Shown: positions 1 to 9,617 of the stretch, one piece after another
Numbering within the stretch: position 1 is the stretch's first letter
Layout of the letters: each line of letters begins with the position of its first letter
From: Kibdelosporangium sp. MJ126-NF4
Lineage (GTDB): Bacteria; Actinomycetota; Actinomycetes; Mycobacteriales; Pseudonocardiaceae
Direction: 5' to 3'
DNA length: 64,000 bases
Assembly: GCF_000826545.1 (NCBI RefSeq)
Contig: NZ_CDME01000007.1
Coordinates: 1-64,000, forward strand
Made by a program: the position numbers and the translations under genes
Notes under the pieces: generated by a model
Database searches by the model: none
Told to the model about the DNA's origin: nothing
Seen by the model: only the letters and a program-made list of their open reading frames with translations

Positions 1-148
1 ACAGACCAGCGACCCCGGCACGCCTCACACCGAAACCACTGGCCCACCACCACAACCACCCACCACCAAGATCACAACCCAAGATCAACGGTGAATCCAG
101 GCCAAACGCACCAAAGGCCACATTGGTTGCACGGCACAGCCAGGCTGG
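1..148. other. non-coding left edge downstream of the leftward operon
   Basis: This short stretch lies beyond the stop codon of the MbtH gene. It has lower coding bias than its surroundings and is rich in CCACCACCA-like runs. I see no convincing gene, promoter or strong hairpin. A short direct repeat (AAGATCA at about 69 and 83) is the only structure. Whether the biosynthetic cluster continues to the left cannot be seen. Confidence 0.5.
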
Positions 149-367
149 TCAGGCGCTGTCCCGCTGCATCGCGGCACGCAGGCTCGCCGGGCGCATGTCG
201 GTCCAGTTCCGCTCGACGAAGGCGAGAGCGTCGGCACGGGAACGAGTGTCGGCGGCGACCGTCCAACCGTCGGGGACCTCGGCGAAAGCGGGCCACAGCG
301 AGTGTTGTCCCTCGTCGTTGGTGAGCACGAGGTACTGGGCGTCGTCGTCATCGAACGGGTTGGTCAT
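149..367 (-). CDS. MbtH-like NRPS accessory protein
   Basis: This 72-residue protein has the MbtH family layout: an N-terminal NPFDDDDA stretch, a central HSLWPAFAEVPDGW block, and a C-terminal NWTDMRP segment with conserved Trp residues. MbtH proteins bind the N-terminal part of adenylation domains in a 1:1 complex and support their folding or activity, so it most likely serves the NRPSs encoded upstream on the same strand. Its ATG overlaps the stop of the PLP-enzyme gene in an ATGA arrangement, so it is translationally coupled as the last gene of the leftward operon. The family assignment is secure; which A domains need it is not visible. Confidence 0.95.
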   Translation of the reverse strand: MTNPFDDDDAQYLVLTNDEGQHSLWPAFAEVPDGWTVAADTRSRADALAFVERNWTDMRPASLRAAMQRDSA

Positions 368-1512
368 GCGCGTGCCTTTCCGGTGTCGTGGAGCGCTGTG
401 CGCATCCGGTGCAGGATCTCGTCGAGCAGGTCCGGCGAGGTGGCGAAGTTGAGCCGGGCGAACCCGTTACCACCGGGACCGAAGTCGGTGCCGCGGAACA
501 GCATGACTTTCGCTTCGGTCTGGAAGAACGCGGCGGGGTCGGCGCCGAGACCGAGCGGGCGGCAGTCCAACCACGACAGGTAGGTGGCCTCGGGGGCGAC
601 GTGGGTGATCCCGTCGGGCAGCCCGGCCAGTACCCGGCGGCGGTTGTCGGCGAGCACCGCCCGCACTTCGGTCAGCCAGTCGTCGCATTCGGTCCAGGCG
701 GCGTGCAGCGCGGCGACGCCGAGAGCACCGACCTGGCCCAGCAGCAGACCGCGGTGCGCGTCGACGGCGGCCCGCAGGCGGGACGGGCCGATATGCGCGA
801 CCGCGCAGCGGGCGCCCGCGAGGTTGAACGCCTTGCTGCCGGACGTGATCGTCACCGTGTGGGCGGCGACCTCGTCCGACAGGGACGCGAACGGGATGTG
901 CCGGTGGTCGTCGTGGGTAAGCTCGGCGTGCACCTCGTCGGCGACCACCAGCAGATCCCATTCCACCGCGAGACGGCCGATCTCGGCGAGTTCGGCACGG
1001 CGGAACACCCGGCCGGTCGGGTTGTGCGGGTTGACCAGCAACAGCGCCCGGCACCCGGCGCGCACCTCGTCGGCGAGCCGGTCGATGTCGGGGTCCCACG
1101 AGCCGTCGACCAGCCGGAACGGCACCGGCCGGGCGGGCCGGTCAAGCCGGTCGAGCACCTCGAGGAACGGCGGGCACGCGGGCACGTGCACCGCCACCGG
1201 CGAACCCGGCCCGGTGCCCAGGTGCAGCACGACCTGAATGGCCTGGTTGACGTCGGTGAACAGCCGCGTGTGTCCGGGGTTGGCGGCGAAGCCGTGGCGG
1301 GCGAGCATCCGCTGGGCGAACACCTCGCCGAGCGGGCCGCCGTCGGACTTGTCGTACCAGGCCGGGTAGCCAAGGTCGGTGTCGATCCGCCGGATCAGGG
1401 CACGCCGGATCGCCGGAGCCACCGGGAAGTCCATGTCGGCCACCCACGCGGGCAGCACACCGGGCGGAGCGGACGCCCACTTCTCCCCATCGCGTACGGA
1501 CACCGCGCTCAT
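364..1512 (-). CDS. MalY/PatB-like PLP-dependent aminotransferase or C-S lyase
   Basis: A 382-residue fold-type I PLP enzyme. The PLP lysine is Lys227 in SGSKAFNLAG. Other family landmarks are the NPHNPTGR block and VADEVHAE (the PLP-contacting Asp), plus the N-terminal PAWVADMDF typical of the MalY/PatB cystathionine beta-lyase-like branch. Members act as C-S lyases or as aminotransferases, and the sequence does not settle which. The start is the ATG at 1512, which overlaps the radical SAM stop codon as ATGA; a longer in-frame extension to 1593 would overlap the neighbour by more than 80 bases and is rejected. Tight coupling to the radical SAM gene and to MbtH suggests precursor supply or tailoring for the peptide, for example of a non-proteinogenic amino acid. 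That role is inference. Confidence 0.85.
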   Translation of the reverse strand: MSAVSVRDGEKWASAPPGVLPAWVADMDFPVAPAIRRALIRRIDTDLGYPAWYDKSDGGPLGEVFAQRMLARHGFAANPGHTRLFTDVNQAIQVVLHLGTGPGSPVAVHVPACPPFLEVLDRLDRPARPVPFRLVDGSWDPDIDRLADEVRAGCRALLLVNPHNPTGRVFRRAELAEIGRLAVEWDLLVVADEVHAELTHDDHRHIPFASLSDEVAAHTVTITSGSKAFNLAGARCAVAHIGPSRLRAAVDAHRGLLLGQVGALGVAALHAAWTECDDWLTEVRAVLADNRRRVLAGLPDGITHVAPEATYLSWLDCRPLGLGADPAAFFQTEAKVMLFRGTDFGPGGNGFARLNFATSPDLLDEILHRMRTALHDTGKARA

Positions 1513-3443
1513 TGGCCCACCTGTTCCTCCGGCACCGCGCTCTGGTTGCGCGTGCCACCCCACCGCCGCTCGGTCTGTTCGTGGATGTACCACAGGTCGT
1601 CCTCGGTGAGCTCGGTGGACACCACCCCGGGAAACGCCTCCTCGAAGTAGATGTACGGCGCGCGGTTGTCGACGTTGGGCGAGTGGTAGTCGAGCTTGTC
1701 GACCATGCCGTGGATGCGGGTGATCGGGGTCGCCGGGTGGTAGGTGAGCACGTTGGGGCTGGCCAGGTCGATCAGCCCGTCGTCGATCAGGGCGCCGACC
1801 CCGTCGATGGTCTCGTCGATGCTCGACCTGGTCTCCCCGTCGAGTCCGAACAGGACGGACGTGCCGACGCGCAGCCCCGCGGCCTTCACCAGACCCACCG
1901 CCGCGCGTACTTTCCCGGCCCAGCCGCGTATCTCGTCACGGCGCAGGTTCTTGTGGATCTTGTCCATCACCTGGGTGGACATCGACTCGATGCCGATGTA
2001 GACGTAGGTGCATCCCGCCTCGCGCATCGCGTCGAGCACGGAGGCCGCCTCCTCCGGGCCGCGCAGGGCGGCGATGGTGTCGACGGTGAGCTGGGCGCCC
2101 CACTGCAGTGCCCGCATCCGCTCCCGGTCTCCCGGACCGGGCAGCAGACCCCGGTCGTCACTGTCGTCACTGTCGTCGCCGTCGCGCACGGCCGACAGTT
2201 CCGCGCAGAACGCCTTGATGTCGCGGAAGTTGCCGCTCCAGAACACCGAGTCGTCGAAGAACAGCGACTCGGCGCCGTAGCGGACGTACTCGCAGACCCT
2301 CTCCACCCCGGCGCTGGTGCGGGAGAACCGTTTGAGCCCACCGGAAAGCTTGGCCGTCTCGGAACAGAAGTTGCAGCTGTAAGGGCACGCATTGGAAACC
2401 ATTACATGCGCGGTGCGCTGCACCTCCCCGGCGGCGTCCAGGAAGATCGGGAACCGGGAGCGGATGGCGAAGGCCTCGTAGGGCGAGGGCAGGGCGGTCA
2501 GGTCGATCGGACGCCCCTCCTGCGGGTACGCCCAGGTCTCCTCGGCGGAGGTGAGCACGATCAGCGAGCGGCCGTCCGCTGGCCCCTCGGCCCGGTTCAA
2601 CTCCTCGACGCAGGCGCCGACCAGGCTGGGGTCGACCACCCGGGTGTCGAGGTCGGTGGCCAGGGACACGGCGCGTAACAGCAGGTCCAGCGAGTGGTAG
2701 GCCTCGCCGCGAACCAGCGCGTCGACCACTCGCGGCACCCGGCCGTCGGCCATGACGGTGAGAGTGCTGCTCGGGGCGGTGACCACCATGTCACGTCCGG
2801 GCACGGCGGTGATCGTCTCGTCGACGTGCCGCCCGCCGAGGATCACGTACACCCCGGGCAGTTCGGCCTTGGCCAGCGCCGCCAACTCCAACGCGTAGCG
2901 GTGCGCCGGGGACACGCTGCTGATCAGCACCACAGCGGGCCGCACCTCGGCGATGCTGCGCCGCCACCGGGCCCGCGACGCGTTGTCCCATACCCTCGGG
3001 TCGTAGACCGTCTGGTCGGTGTTCGGGTCGGTGCCGTAGGGGCGGTAGCCCTCCTGCCCGGCGGCGAGCCGGTAGGCGGTGTCCGGGAACTTGGTCCACT
3101 CGGGAGCCAGGTCGTTGTAGTGCTCGGCGGACTCCAACGGCCCCGCGTCGTGCACGGCGTGGTGCACGGCGACGCTCAGCGCCGAGTACAGGCACATCGG
3201 GTCGCCGGGGTAGGTGATCTCGCCCTCGGACTGGGTCATCACCGGGGCGAGCACGGACAGGACCGGCAGGTAGCGGGTCCCGGACTGCTCGGCGGCCAAC
3301 TGCTTGGCCAGCCGTTCCCGGCGTTCGGCCAGTCGATCCTTGAACTCGGCGGACATCCCGGTGTTCGCCACCCGGCGCACCCGGATCCGCTGTGCCTCCC
3401 GGTCGACGAACTCGATGGCGGGCAGCGTTACTTGGTTGGGCAC
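1509..3443 (-). CDS. B12-binding-type radical SAM enzyme
   Basis: A 644-residue protein. The central CX3CX2C cluster motif (Cys353, Cys357, Cys360, in ACPYSCNFC) would bind the [4Fe-4S] cluster that cleaves S-adenosylmethionine. Upstream, roughly residues 165-230, a Rossmann-like segment (VVLISSVSP, then VILGGRHVDET) resembles the cobalamin-binding domain of class B radical SAM enzymes. Downstream GIES and SVLFGLDGET fit the radical SAM barrel of that group. An acidic DDSDDSDD stretch (near 427) looks like a flexible insertion. The start is GTG at 3443 with a GGGAGAGG ribosome-binding site six bases upstream. Family members methylate unactivated carbons or rearrange rings; the substrate here is unknown. 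The operon position argues for tailoring of the peptide or of one of its monomers. Confidence 0.88.
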   Translation of the reverse strand: MPNQVTLPAIEFVDREAQRIRVRRVANTGMSAEFKDRLAERRERLAKQLAAEQSGTRYLPVLSVLAPVMTQSEGEITYPGDPMCLYSALSVAVHHAVHDAGPLESAEHYNDLAPEWTKFPDTAYRLAAGQEGYRPYGTDPNTDQTVYDPRVWDNASRARWRRSIAEVRPAVVLISSVSPAHRYALELAALAKAELPGVYVILGGRHVDETITAVPGRDMVVTAPSSTLTVMADGRVPRVVDALVRGEAYHSLDLLLRAVSLATDLDTRVVDPSLVGACVEELNRAEGPADGRSLIVLTSAEETWAYPQEGRPIDLTALPSPYEAFAIRSRFPIFLDAAGEVQRTAHVMVSNACPYSCNFCSETAKLSGGLKRFSRTSAGVERVCEYVRYGAESLFFDDSVFWSGNFRDIKAFCAELSAVRDGDDSDDSDDRGLLPGPGDRERMRALQWGAQLTVDTIAALRGPEEAASVLDAMREAGCTYVYIGIESMSTQVMDKIHKNLRRDEIRGWAGKVRAAVGLVKAAGLRVGTSVLFGLDGETRSSIDETIDGVGALIDDGLIDLASPNVLTYHPATPITRIHGMVDKLDYHSPNVDNRAPYIYFEEAFPGVVSTELTEDDLWYIHEQTERRWGGTRNQSAVPEEQVGQ

Positions 3444-3495
3444 TTCGGACCTCTCCCCCAGGACCGGCCTGGTGTCGAGGTCCGACGCGGACCCG

Positions 3496-4431
3496 CTAGT
3501 CCACGCCCGCGTACGAGTGCAGGCCGGACACCACCAGGTTGATGAACGTCAGGTTGAACAGCAGCACCCCGAGCGCGATCAGGTTGATCACGGCGGCGCG
3601 GCGGGCGCTCCAGCCCGCCGTGGCGCGGGCGTGCAGGTACGCGGCGTAGACGACCCACGCCACGAACGAGCAGACCTCCTTGGGGTCCCAGCCCCAGAAG
3701 CGGCCCCAGGCCGCCTCGGCCCAGATGCCGCCACAGATGACCGCGAAGGTGTAGAGCGGGAAGCCGATGATCGTGATGCGGTACGCCACCCGGTCGAGCA
3801 GGTCGGCCGAAGGCAGCTTCGGCGCGAGCGTGGCGAACCGCCCGGAGCGCTCGTTGGCCCTGCGGATCAGGTAGAGCGCGCTGGCCACACCGGGTGCGAT
3901 GAGCGCGCCGGTCGCCGCCGAGGCCGTGGTGACGTGGATGATCAGCCAGTACGACTGCAGCGCGGGCTGTACCGGGGCGGCCTGGGCGTAGAACACCTTG
4001 CCCGCGAGCACCATCAGGCCGGTGACGGGCATCAGCACCCACACCGTCATGCGCTGCACCGGGAACTTGGTCAGCAGCACCAGCCACACCACGACCGCGA
4101 CGAAGGTCGTGAACATGACGTACTCGTACATGTTGCCCAGCGGCCAGCGGGAGGTCGCCAGGCCGCGGGTGGCGATCGACGCCAGGTGTAGCAGCACTCC
4201 CAGGAGTGTCAGGGCGACCGACATGCGGGTGAGCCGGTCCGAGGTGGTGCGCTGTGGCCGCTCCCGCAGACCGATCGGGCCGTCTGAGGCGCCCACGGCG
4301 GCCCGCGCCGGGACCGCGGTCCGCGCCAGTGCGCTGGACACGACCGACAGCACCATGGCGACGATGTAGATGGCTGTCGCCGTGGTGAACGACCAGTCGC
4401 TCAGGTTCGACAATCCGGTGTTGACCGACAC
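3496..4431 (-). CDS. ccsB: CcsB/CcsA-type haem-handling membrane protein
   Basis: A predicted 311-residue protein with about eight membrane segments. It carries the tryptophan-rich WWD-type signature WGRFWGWDPKEV, the haem-presenting loop of the cytochrome c assembly family (CcsA/CcsB/CcmC/CcmF), followed by a typical transmembrane helix. In system II the partner Ccs1/ResB delivers haem to apocytochromes with it, but no ResB, CcdA or thioredoxin-like partner is visible in this window. I prefer GTG 4431 because GGGGAAGG lies eight bases upstream; GTG 4437 would sit too close to it. It lies between the TDO-like and radical SAM genes on the same strand, with gaps of about 50-80 bases. A housekeeping gene of this kind is odd inside an NRPS operon. 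Confidence 0.87.
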   Translation of the reverse strand: MSVNTGLSNLSDWSFTTATAIYIVAMVLSVVSSALARTAVPARAAVGASDGPIGLRERPQRTTSDRLTRMSVALTLLGVLLHLASIATRGLATSRWPLGNMYEYVMFTTFVAVVVWLVLLTKFPVQRMTVWVLMPVTGLMVLAGKVFYAQAAPVQPALQSYWLIIHVTTASAATGALIAPGVASALYLIRRANERSGRFATLAPKLPSADLLDRVAYRITIIGFPLYTFAVICGGIWAEAAWGRFWGWDPKEVCSFVAWVVYAAYLHARATAGWSARRAAVINLIALGVLLFNLTFINLVVSGLHSYAGVD

Positions 4432-4509
4432 AGTCACCTTCCCCGGTGGTGAGCACGCTGACGGCCCACTGTATCGAGGCCACTTCGGCCCTCCCGCACC
4501 CGACACCCG

Positions 4510-5724
4510 TCACCGGTCCCCCTCCCCCAGCAGCGGGAACAGCGGGACCTCCGCGGCGGCACGCAGGTAGTCGGCGCCGGTGGTGCCGCCGGTGCCGGGA
4601 GCGGTCCCGATGATCTTGAGGGTGACTCCCCAGTGGGTGCGCTTCATCGCACGCCACCGGCTGTCCAGCCGCCGCATGGCGTGCTCCAGCCGCCGGGTGT
4701 CCCCCGCGGGCCTGCGGTCGGCTCCGACCAGGAACTCCTCCTGCAGCGTGGTGTCGACGACCCAGTCCGGGAGGCTGCCGCCCTCGTCGGCCCTGGCCGC
4801 CGTCGCCCGCTCGACCAGCCGGTAGGAGCGGGACTGGATCGCGCTCGCGCCGTGGGTGTGCGCCCGGATCACCGCGAACGAGTCGGGCGGCATGGTGGTG
4901 AGCACCCGGTACAGCGGCGAGGCGGCCCCGCCCAGCGCCCGGCTGGCCGCGTCGAGCAGCACGACGGCCTCGTCGACGCGGTCGCGCCGCACGGCGTCGG
5001 TCGCCTCCAGTACTCCCCGCACGACCTGGACGAACAGCCGCTCGAACAGCTGGATGCAGCGCAGGAACATGACCTCGTCGTGCAGTGCGGTCATCGGCAT
5101 CAGCGTGACGTCCACCGCACGGCGGGCCAGCGGGGCCGTCTCGGCGTCGGTGACCGCGGCGACGCCCGCGACGGCGTCGCGCAGGCGGGCCGGGTCACGC
5201 CGGTCGAGCGCAGCGGCCAGGTCGGCGACGGCGGTGGCACCGCGCGGCCCCACCGGGGCGAAGTCGTCCAGCCGGGTCACCGCGCGCAGCACGGCACTGA
5301 CCCGGCCGCGCGCGGTGGCGTCCTCGGCGTGGGCGAACTCGCGCACGGCCAGGTCGACCAGCAGGGCGGCGACCAGTCCGTCCTCAGTGCCGCCCGCCGC
5401 GGAGTCCACCACGGCGAGCAGGTCGTGCCCGGTGTAGTCGTCGTAGGTCATCCCGCGGTCCAACGCCGCCGCACGCAACCACCGCAGCAGCAGCCAGTCC
5501 TCCGGGGACGTCCATGGCGCCAGGTGCCTGGCCTGCTCCAGGCGTGCCAAGGTGCCGCGCAGCCGGGCGGCGAGTTCCGGATCGGCCGCGGTGCGTCCGG
5601 TGCACTGGTAGTAGTCGAGAACCGGGCGGTACGGGAACTCGGCGCTGCGTGGCCGCCGCGCCGCAGCCCACACGGCGATCGCGTCCCCGGCCAGGCGCAG
5701 GTCAGGGCCGGACTGTGTGATCAC
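4510..5724 (-). CDS. tryptophan 2,3-dioxygenase-like haem protein
   Basis: A 404-residue divergent member of the tryptophan 2,3-dioxygenase (TDO) superfamily. The C-terminal block GTGGTTGADYLR matches the TDO substrate-loop signature. Nine residues before a conserved Gly lies His364 (RTHWGVTLKIIG), which lines up with the proximal haem histidine. A second family block, TTMPPDSFAVIR...GASAIQSRSYRLVE (about residues 285-325), corresponds to the TDO stretch around the substrate pocket. The GTG start at 5724 overlaps the NRPS stop as GTGA. TDO opens the indole ring of Trp to N-formylkynurenine. Relatives in biosynthetic clusters can instead mono-oxygenate aromatic amino acids, so the reaction is uncertain. 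It probably makes or modifies an aromatic building block, possibly for NRPS module 2. The N-terminal 150 residues are poorly recognisable. Confidence 0.8.
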   Translation of the reverse strand: MITQSGPDLRLAGDAIAVWAAARRPRSAEFPYRPVLDYYQCTGRTAADPELAARLRGTLARLEQARHLAPWTSPEDWLLLRWLRAAALDRGMTYDDYTGHDLLAVVDSAAGGTEDGLVAALLVDLAVREFAHAEDATARGRVSAVLRAVTRLDDFAPVGPRGATAVADLAAALDRRDPARLRDAVAGVAAVTDAETAPLARRAVDVTLMPMTALHDEVMFLRCIQLFERLFVQVVRGVLEATDAVRRDRVDEAVVLLDAASRALGGAASPLYRVLTTMPPDSFAVIRAHTHGASAIQSRSYRLVERATAARADEGGSLPDWVVDTTLQEEFLVGADRRPAGDTRRLEHAMRRLDSRWRAMKRTHWGVTLKIIGTAPGTGGTTGADYLRAAAEVPLFPLLGEGDR

Positions 5725-8700
5725 CACTTGCGGAGCACGTCGCCGATGGCGTCCAGCGCGACCGCGCCGGTCATCTCCAGGTGCAGGCAGTCGACCTCGT
5801 GTTCGTCGACCGGCCCGGTGACGAACGGGGCCCACTCGACCACCGCACGCGGGTGGTTCGGCCCGTGCCGGGCAGCCCGGAACGCCAGCGCGCCGCCGCG
5901 GAACACCGACGGCTGGAACTCCCGTGCCACGCGCAAGTTGTTGCGGGTGACGCGTTTGATCGCGGCGATGCCGTCCTCGCCGAGCCCGGCCAGCGGCCCG
6001 TCGTGCTCGCGCAGCAGCGCGGCGACCTCCCCGGCGGCCAGGTCACCTCCGGTGGCCGGTTCGAGGCCGATCTCGACCAGCAGCGCGGAGAGGATCTCCT
6101 GTTCGAGGTCGGCGCCGGACTCCACGATGTCCTCCGGGGCCGGGGTCGAGTCGAGGAATCCGAGCAGTTCGACCTCGGCGCCGTCGCGTTGCAGCTGGGT
6201 GGCCATCTCGTGGGCGACCAGACCGCCGAAGGACCAGCCGATCAGCCGGTAGGGGCCGGACGGCCAGACCTCGCGAACGCGCGCGAGGTAGGCGGCGGCC
6301 ATTTCCGGGATGCTGTCGGGCAGTTCCCCCTCGCCGGACAGGCCCGCCGCTTGCAGGGCGTACACCGGGTTGTCGCGGCCGACGCGGGTGATGAATCCCG
6401 AGTAGCACCAACCGAGACCGGCGGCGGGGTGCACCAGGAAGTACGGCGTCGAACGGCCCGCGCGCAACCGGATCAGCGTGTCGAACGGGTCGTCGTGGCG
6501 GTGCAGCCGCGCGGCCAGCGCCGCCACCGTCGGCGCTTCGAACACGCTGCGGATCGACGTGCCGCCACCCAGTTCGGCGCGGATCCGGTTGACAAGGCGG
6601 ATCGCCAGCGCCGAGTGGCCACCGAGGTCGAAGAAGTCGTCGTCGAGCCCGACCCGTTCCAGCCCGAGCACTTCGGCAAACAGTCCACACAGGACCTCCT
6701 CGCGCGGTGTCCTCGGGCCGCGGCCGTCGGCGCGGCCGGTGACGACGGGGGCGGGCAGGGCCGCACGGTCGAGCTTGCCGTTGGCGTTGAGCGGCAACGC
6801 TTCCAGTTCGACGATGATCGGCGGGACCATGTAGTCGGGCAGCGAGCGGCGCAGGTGCGCACGCAGGTCCGCTTGGTCTACCGGGCCGTCGGCGGGCACG
6901 ACGTAGGCGACCAGCCTGGCGTCGCCGGTCTCGCCGGAGACCACGACGACGCTGCGGGCGACCGAGGGGTGCGTGCCGAGGACGGTGTCGATCTCGCCGA
7001 GTTCGACCCGGAAGCCGTTGACCTTGACCTGCAGGTCGACGCGGCCGAGGAAGACCAGTTCGCCGTCGTCGCTCCAGCGGACCAGGTCGCCGGTGCGAAA
7101 CAGCCGCGCCCCTGGCGGCCCGAACGGGTCGGCGACGAAACGTGTCGCCGTCTGCCCTGGGCGGCCGACGAAGCCGCGGCCGGGGCCGATCCCGCCGATG
7201 TAGAGCTCGCCGGGGACACCGGGGATCGTGGGCACCAGGCCGGGGCCGAGCACGTGCAGCCGGGTGTTGCTGATCGGGGTGCCGACGGTCGCGCGGCCGG
7301 TGAACGGTTCGGGCAGGTCGGCGAGAGTGGAGTACACCGAGACCTCGGTGAGGCCGTAGAGGTTGCCGACCCGCGCGCCCTGGGCCTGAAGCCCCTGGAC
7401 GAGTTTCTCGCCGAACAGCTCACCCGCCAGTTGCAGCCGCAGGCCGGGCGGGAGCGTGACCCCGGCGCCGAGAACGCCCTGCCACAGCGACGGAGTCGCG
7501 GCCAGGACAGTGATCTCGTTGCGGTGCAGGGTGTCGGCCAGTCGCAGCGGGTCGCGTGCCGTTCCCGGCGGGGCGACCACCACGGTCGCGCCCGCGACCA
7601 GTGGGGCGAGCATCTCGAAGACCGACATGTCGAACCCGGTCGCGGCCAGCGCCAGCAGCCGTTCGCCGTCGGTGATCCCCATCCGGGCGCCCATCCCGAG
7701 CAGCACGTTGCACAGGCTTTCGTGCGAGGTGAGCACGCCCTTCGGGGTTCCGGTCGAGCCGGAGGTGAAGATCAGGTACGCCGGGTTGGCACTGTGCAGC
7801 GGCCGGATCCGGTCCGCGTCGGTGAGCGCGGTGCCCGGGTGTTCGGCCGCGGCGAGGTCGTCGAAGTGGCGGCTCGGGACACCCGACGCCGGAACCTCGC
7901 GGTCTGCGGTGGTGATGATCAGCGCGGGCGCGGCGGTCTCGAGGATGGTCCGGATCCGTTCGGCGGGCAGGCTCGGCTCCACCGGCAGGTACGCCGCGCC
8001 TGCTTTGAGCACGGCCAACACGGCGATGACCATGTCGGTGGACAGGCCGAGGGCGAGCGCGACCACCGACTCCGGGCCAATCCCGTCGGCCACCAACTGG
8101 CGGGCGATCCGGTTCGTGCGCTCGTCGAGTTCGGCGTACGTCAACTTGAAGTCGCCGGAGACCAGGGCGGGCTGGTCGGGGACGCGCTCGACCTGCTGGG
8201 CGAACAGCTCCGGCCAGCGGGTGTCCGGCAGCGGGGTGTCGGTGGCCGTCCACTCGGCGAGCAGGGTCCGCTCGGCGTCGTCGAGCACGTCGACCCGGCC
8301 GACAGGCTGGTCTGCGTCGGTGACGATGGCCTCGATCACCCGACGCAGCCGCCGGGCCCACCCACGCACCTGGTCCTCGCTGAACAGGTCGGGGCGGTAG
8401 GTGAACCGCAGCCGCAGCGCCTGGCCGGGCAGGACGGTGATGGTGCTCGGGTAGTGCGCCGAGGCACGCCCGGCCATGTCGGTGACCCGCAGGCCACCGA
8501 ACTCCGGCACCGCGTCCGCGTCGTCCAACAGTCCGCGTGGCGCCGGGTAGTTCTCGTAGACGTAGAGCGCGTCGAACAGTTCGCCGCCGGATCCGGCGAG
8601 CCGCTGCAGTTCGCCGAGTCCGATGTGGTCGTGCTCGGTGAGGGCGGCGCGGTCGTGCTGCAGGCGGGTGAACAGCGTCGCGAACGACTCGGCGGCGTTG

Positions 8701-9617
8701 ACGCGCAGCCGCACCGGCACGGTGTTGGCGAACAGGCCGATCATCGTGTCCACCCCGGGCAGTTCGGGTGGACGGCCGGACACGGTGGTGCCGAACACGA
8801 TGTCGGAGCGGCCGGTGAGCCGGGACAGCAGCAGCGCCCACGCGCCCTGGACGACGGTGTTGAGGGTGAGGCCCAGGCGTCGGGCGGTGTCGGCGAGCCC
8901 GGTGGTGGTGGCCTCGTCGAGGTCGACGGTCAGTTCCTCGGGGACGACGGTCTCCCGGCTGGCGCCCGCGGGGGCCAGCAGCGTCGGTTCGTCGATGCCT
9001 GCCAGGTGGTCACGCCACGCAGCCTTGGTTTTCTCCTCCTCACGACCGGCGAGCCAGGTGAGGTAGTCGCGGTAGGGAGCGACGGGGCCGAGGGTGTGCG
9101 CGCCGCGCTGGGCGTAGGCGGTGAACAGCTCGTTCAGCAGCAGCGGCACCGACCAGCCGTCGAGCAGGATGTGGTGGCTGGTCAGCACGAACCGGTGGTC
9201 GTCGGGTCCCAGGTGGACCAGGGTGGCGCGGAGCAGCGGCGGCCGGGTGAAGTCGAAACGTTCGGCACGGTCGGCAGCCAGCAGGTCGGCCAGCGCGGTC
9301 TCGGGCTGGTGCGTGAGGTCGACCTCGCGCAACGGCACCGGCACCTCGGCGAGGACCACCTGGACGGTGTCGCCGTTGCGGATCTGGCGGAACCCGGCGC
9401 GCAGGTTCGCGTGCCTGCGCAGCACCGCGTCCAACGCGCCCCGCAACGCCGCCACGTCGACCGTGCCCCGCAGGGCGAACTCCAGCTGCAGGTGGTAGAC
9501 GTCCGGGCCCCCGGCCTGCTGGGCGTCACGGGCAGTGTCGTCGTACAGCGCGTGGAACAGGAAGCCCTGCTGCAGCGGTGTCAGGGGCAGCATGTCCTCA
9601 ATGCGGGCCCGCGTCAC
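5721..9617 (-). CDS. terminal NRPS module, C-A-T-TE
   Basis: A 1298-residue single-module NRPS. It begins with [15 protein letters not shown] and carries HHILLDGW, the pattern of a DCL condensation domain that accepts a D-configured donor. This fits the E domain at the end of the preceding NRPS. The adenylation domain (about 440-950) has [10 protein letters not shown]; its ten signature residues read D-M-F-A-Q-A-L-V-Y-K, which I cannot assign. The carrier domain has Ser1002 (GGHSALA). The C-terminal type I thioesterase has Ser1129 in GWSFGG, an Asp in LGFLDS and a late His in DCLHLEM, so it appears active for release or cyclisation. The GTG start at 9617 overlaps the previous stop as GTGA; the ORF extension to 9761 is out of frame with the real upstream gene. 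Confidence 0.95.
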   Translation of the reverse strand: MTRARIEDMLPLTPLQQGFLFHALYDDTARDAQQAGGPDVYHLQLEFALRGTVDVAALRGALDAVLRRHANLRAGFRQIRNGDTVQVVLAEVPVPLREVDLTHQPETALADLLAADRAERFDFTRPPLLRATLVHLGPDDHRFVLTSHHILLDGWSVPLLLNELFTAYAQRGAHTLGPVAPYRDYLTWLAGREEEKTKAAWRDHLAGIDEPTLLAPAGASRETVVPEELTVDLDEATTTGLADTARRLGLTLNTVVQGAWALLLSRLTGRSDIVFGTTVSGRPPELPGVDTMIGLFANTVPVRLRVNAAESFATLFTRLQHDRAALTEHDHIGLGELQRLAGSGGELFDALYVYENYPAPRGLLDDADAVPEFGGLRVTDMAGRASAHYPSTITVLPGQALRLRFTYRPDLFSEDQVRGWARRLRRVIEAIVTDADQPVGRVDVLDDAERTLLAEWTATDTPLPDTRWPELFAQQVERVPDQPALVSGDFKLTYAELDERTNRIARQLVADGIGPESVVALALGLSTDMVIAVLAVLKAGAAYLPVEPSLPAERIRTILETAAPALIITTADREVPASGVPSRHFDDLAAAEHPGTALTDADRIRPLHSANPAYLIFTSGSTGTPKGVLTSHESLCNVLLGMGARMGITDGERLLALAATGFDMSVFEMLAPLVAGATVVVAPPGTARDPLRLADTLHRNEITVLAATPSLWQGVLGAGVTLPPGLRLQLAGELFGEKLVQGLQAQGARVGNLYGLTEVSVYSTLADLPEPFTGRATVGTPISNTRLHVLGPGLVPTIPGVPGELYIGGIGPGRGFVGRPGQTATRFVADPFGPPGARLFRTGDLVRWSDDGELVFLGRVDLQVKVNGFRVELGEIDTVLGTHPSVARSVVVVSGETGDARLVAYVVPADGPVDQADLRAHLRRSLPDYMVPPIIVELEALPLNANGKLDRAALPAPVVTGRADGRGPRTPREEVLCGLFAEVLGLERVGLDDDFFDLGGHSALAIRLVNRIRAELGGGTSIRSVFEAPTVAALAARLHRHDDPFDTLIRLRAGRSTPYFLVHPAAGLGWCYSGFITRVGRDNPVYALQAAGLSGEGELPDSIPEMAAAYLARVREVWPSGPYRLIGWSFGGLVAHEMATQLQRDGAEVELLGFLDSTPAPEDIVESGADLEQEILSALLVEIGLEPATGGDLAAGEVAALLREHDGPLAGLGEDGIAAIKRVTRNNLRVAREFQPSVFRGGALAFRAARHGPNHPRAVVEWAPFVTGPVDEHEVDCLHLEMTGAVALDAIGDVLRKW

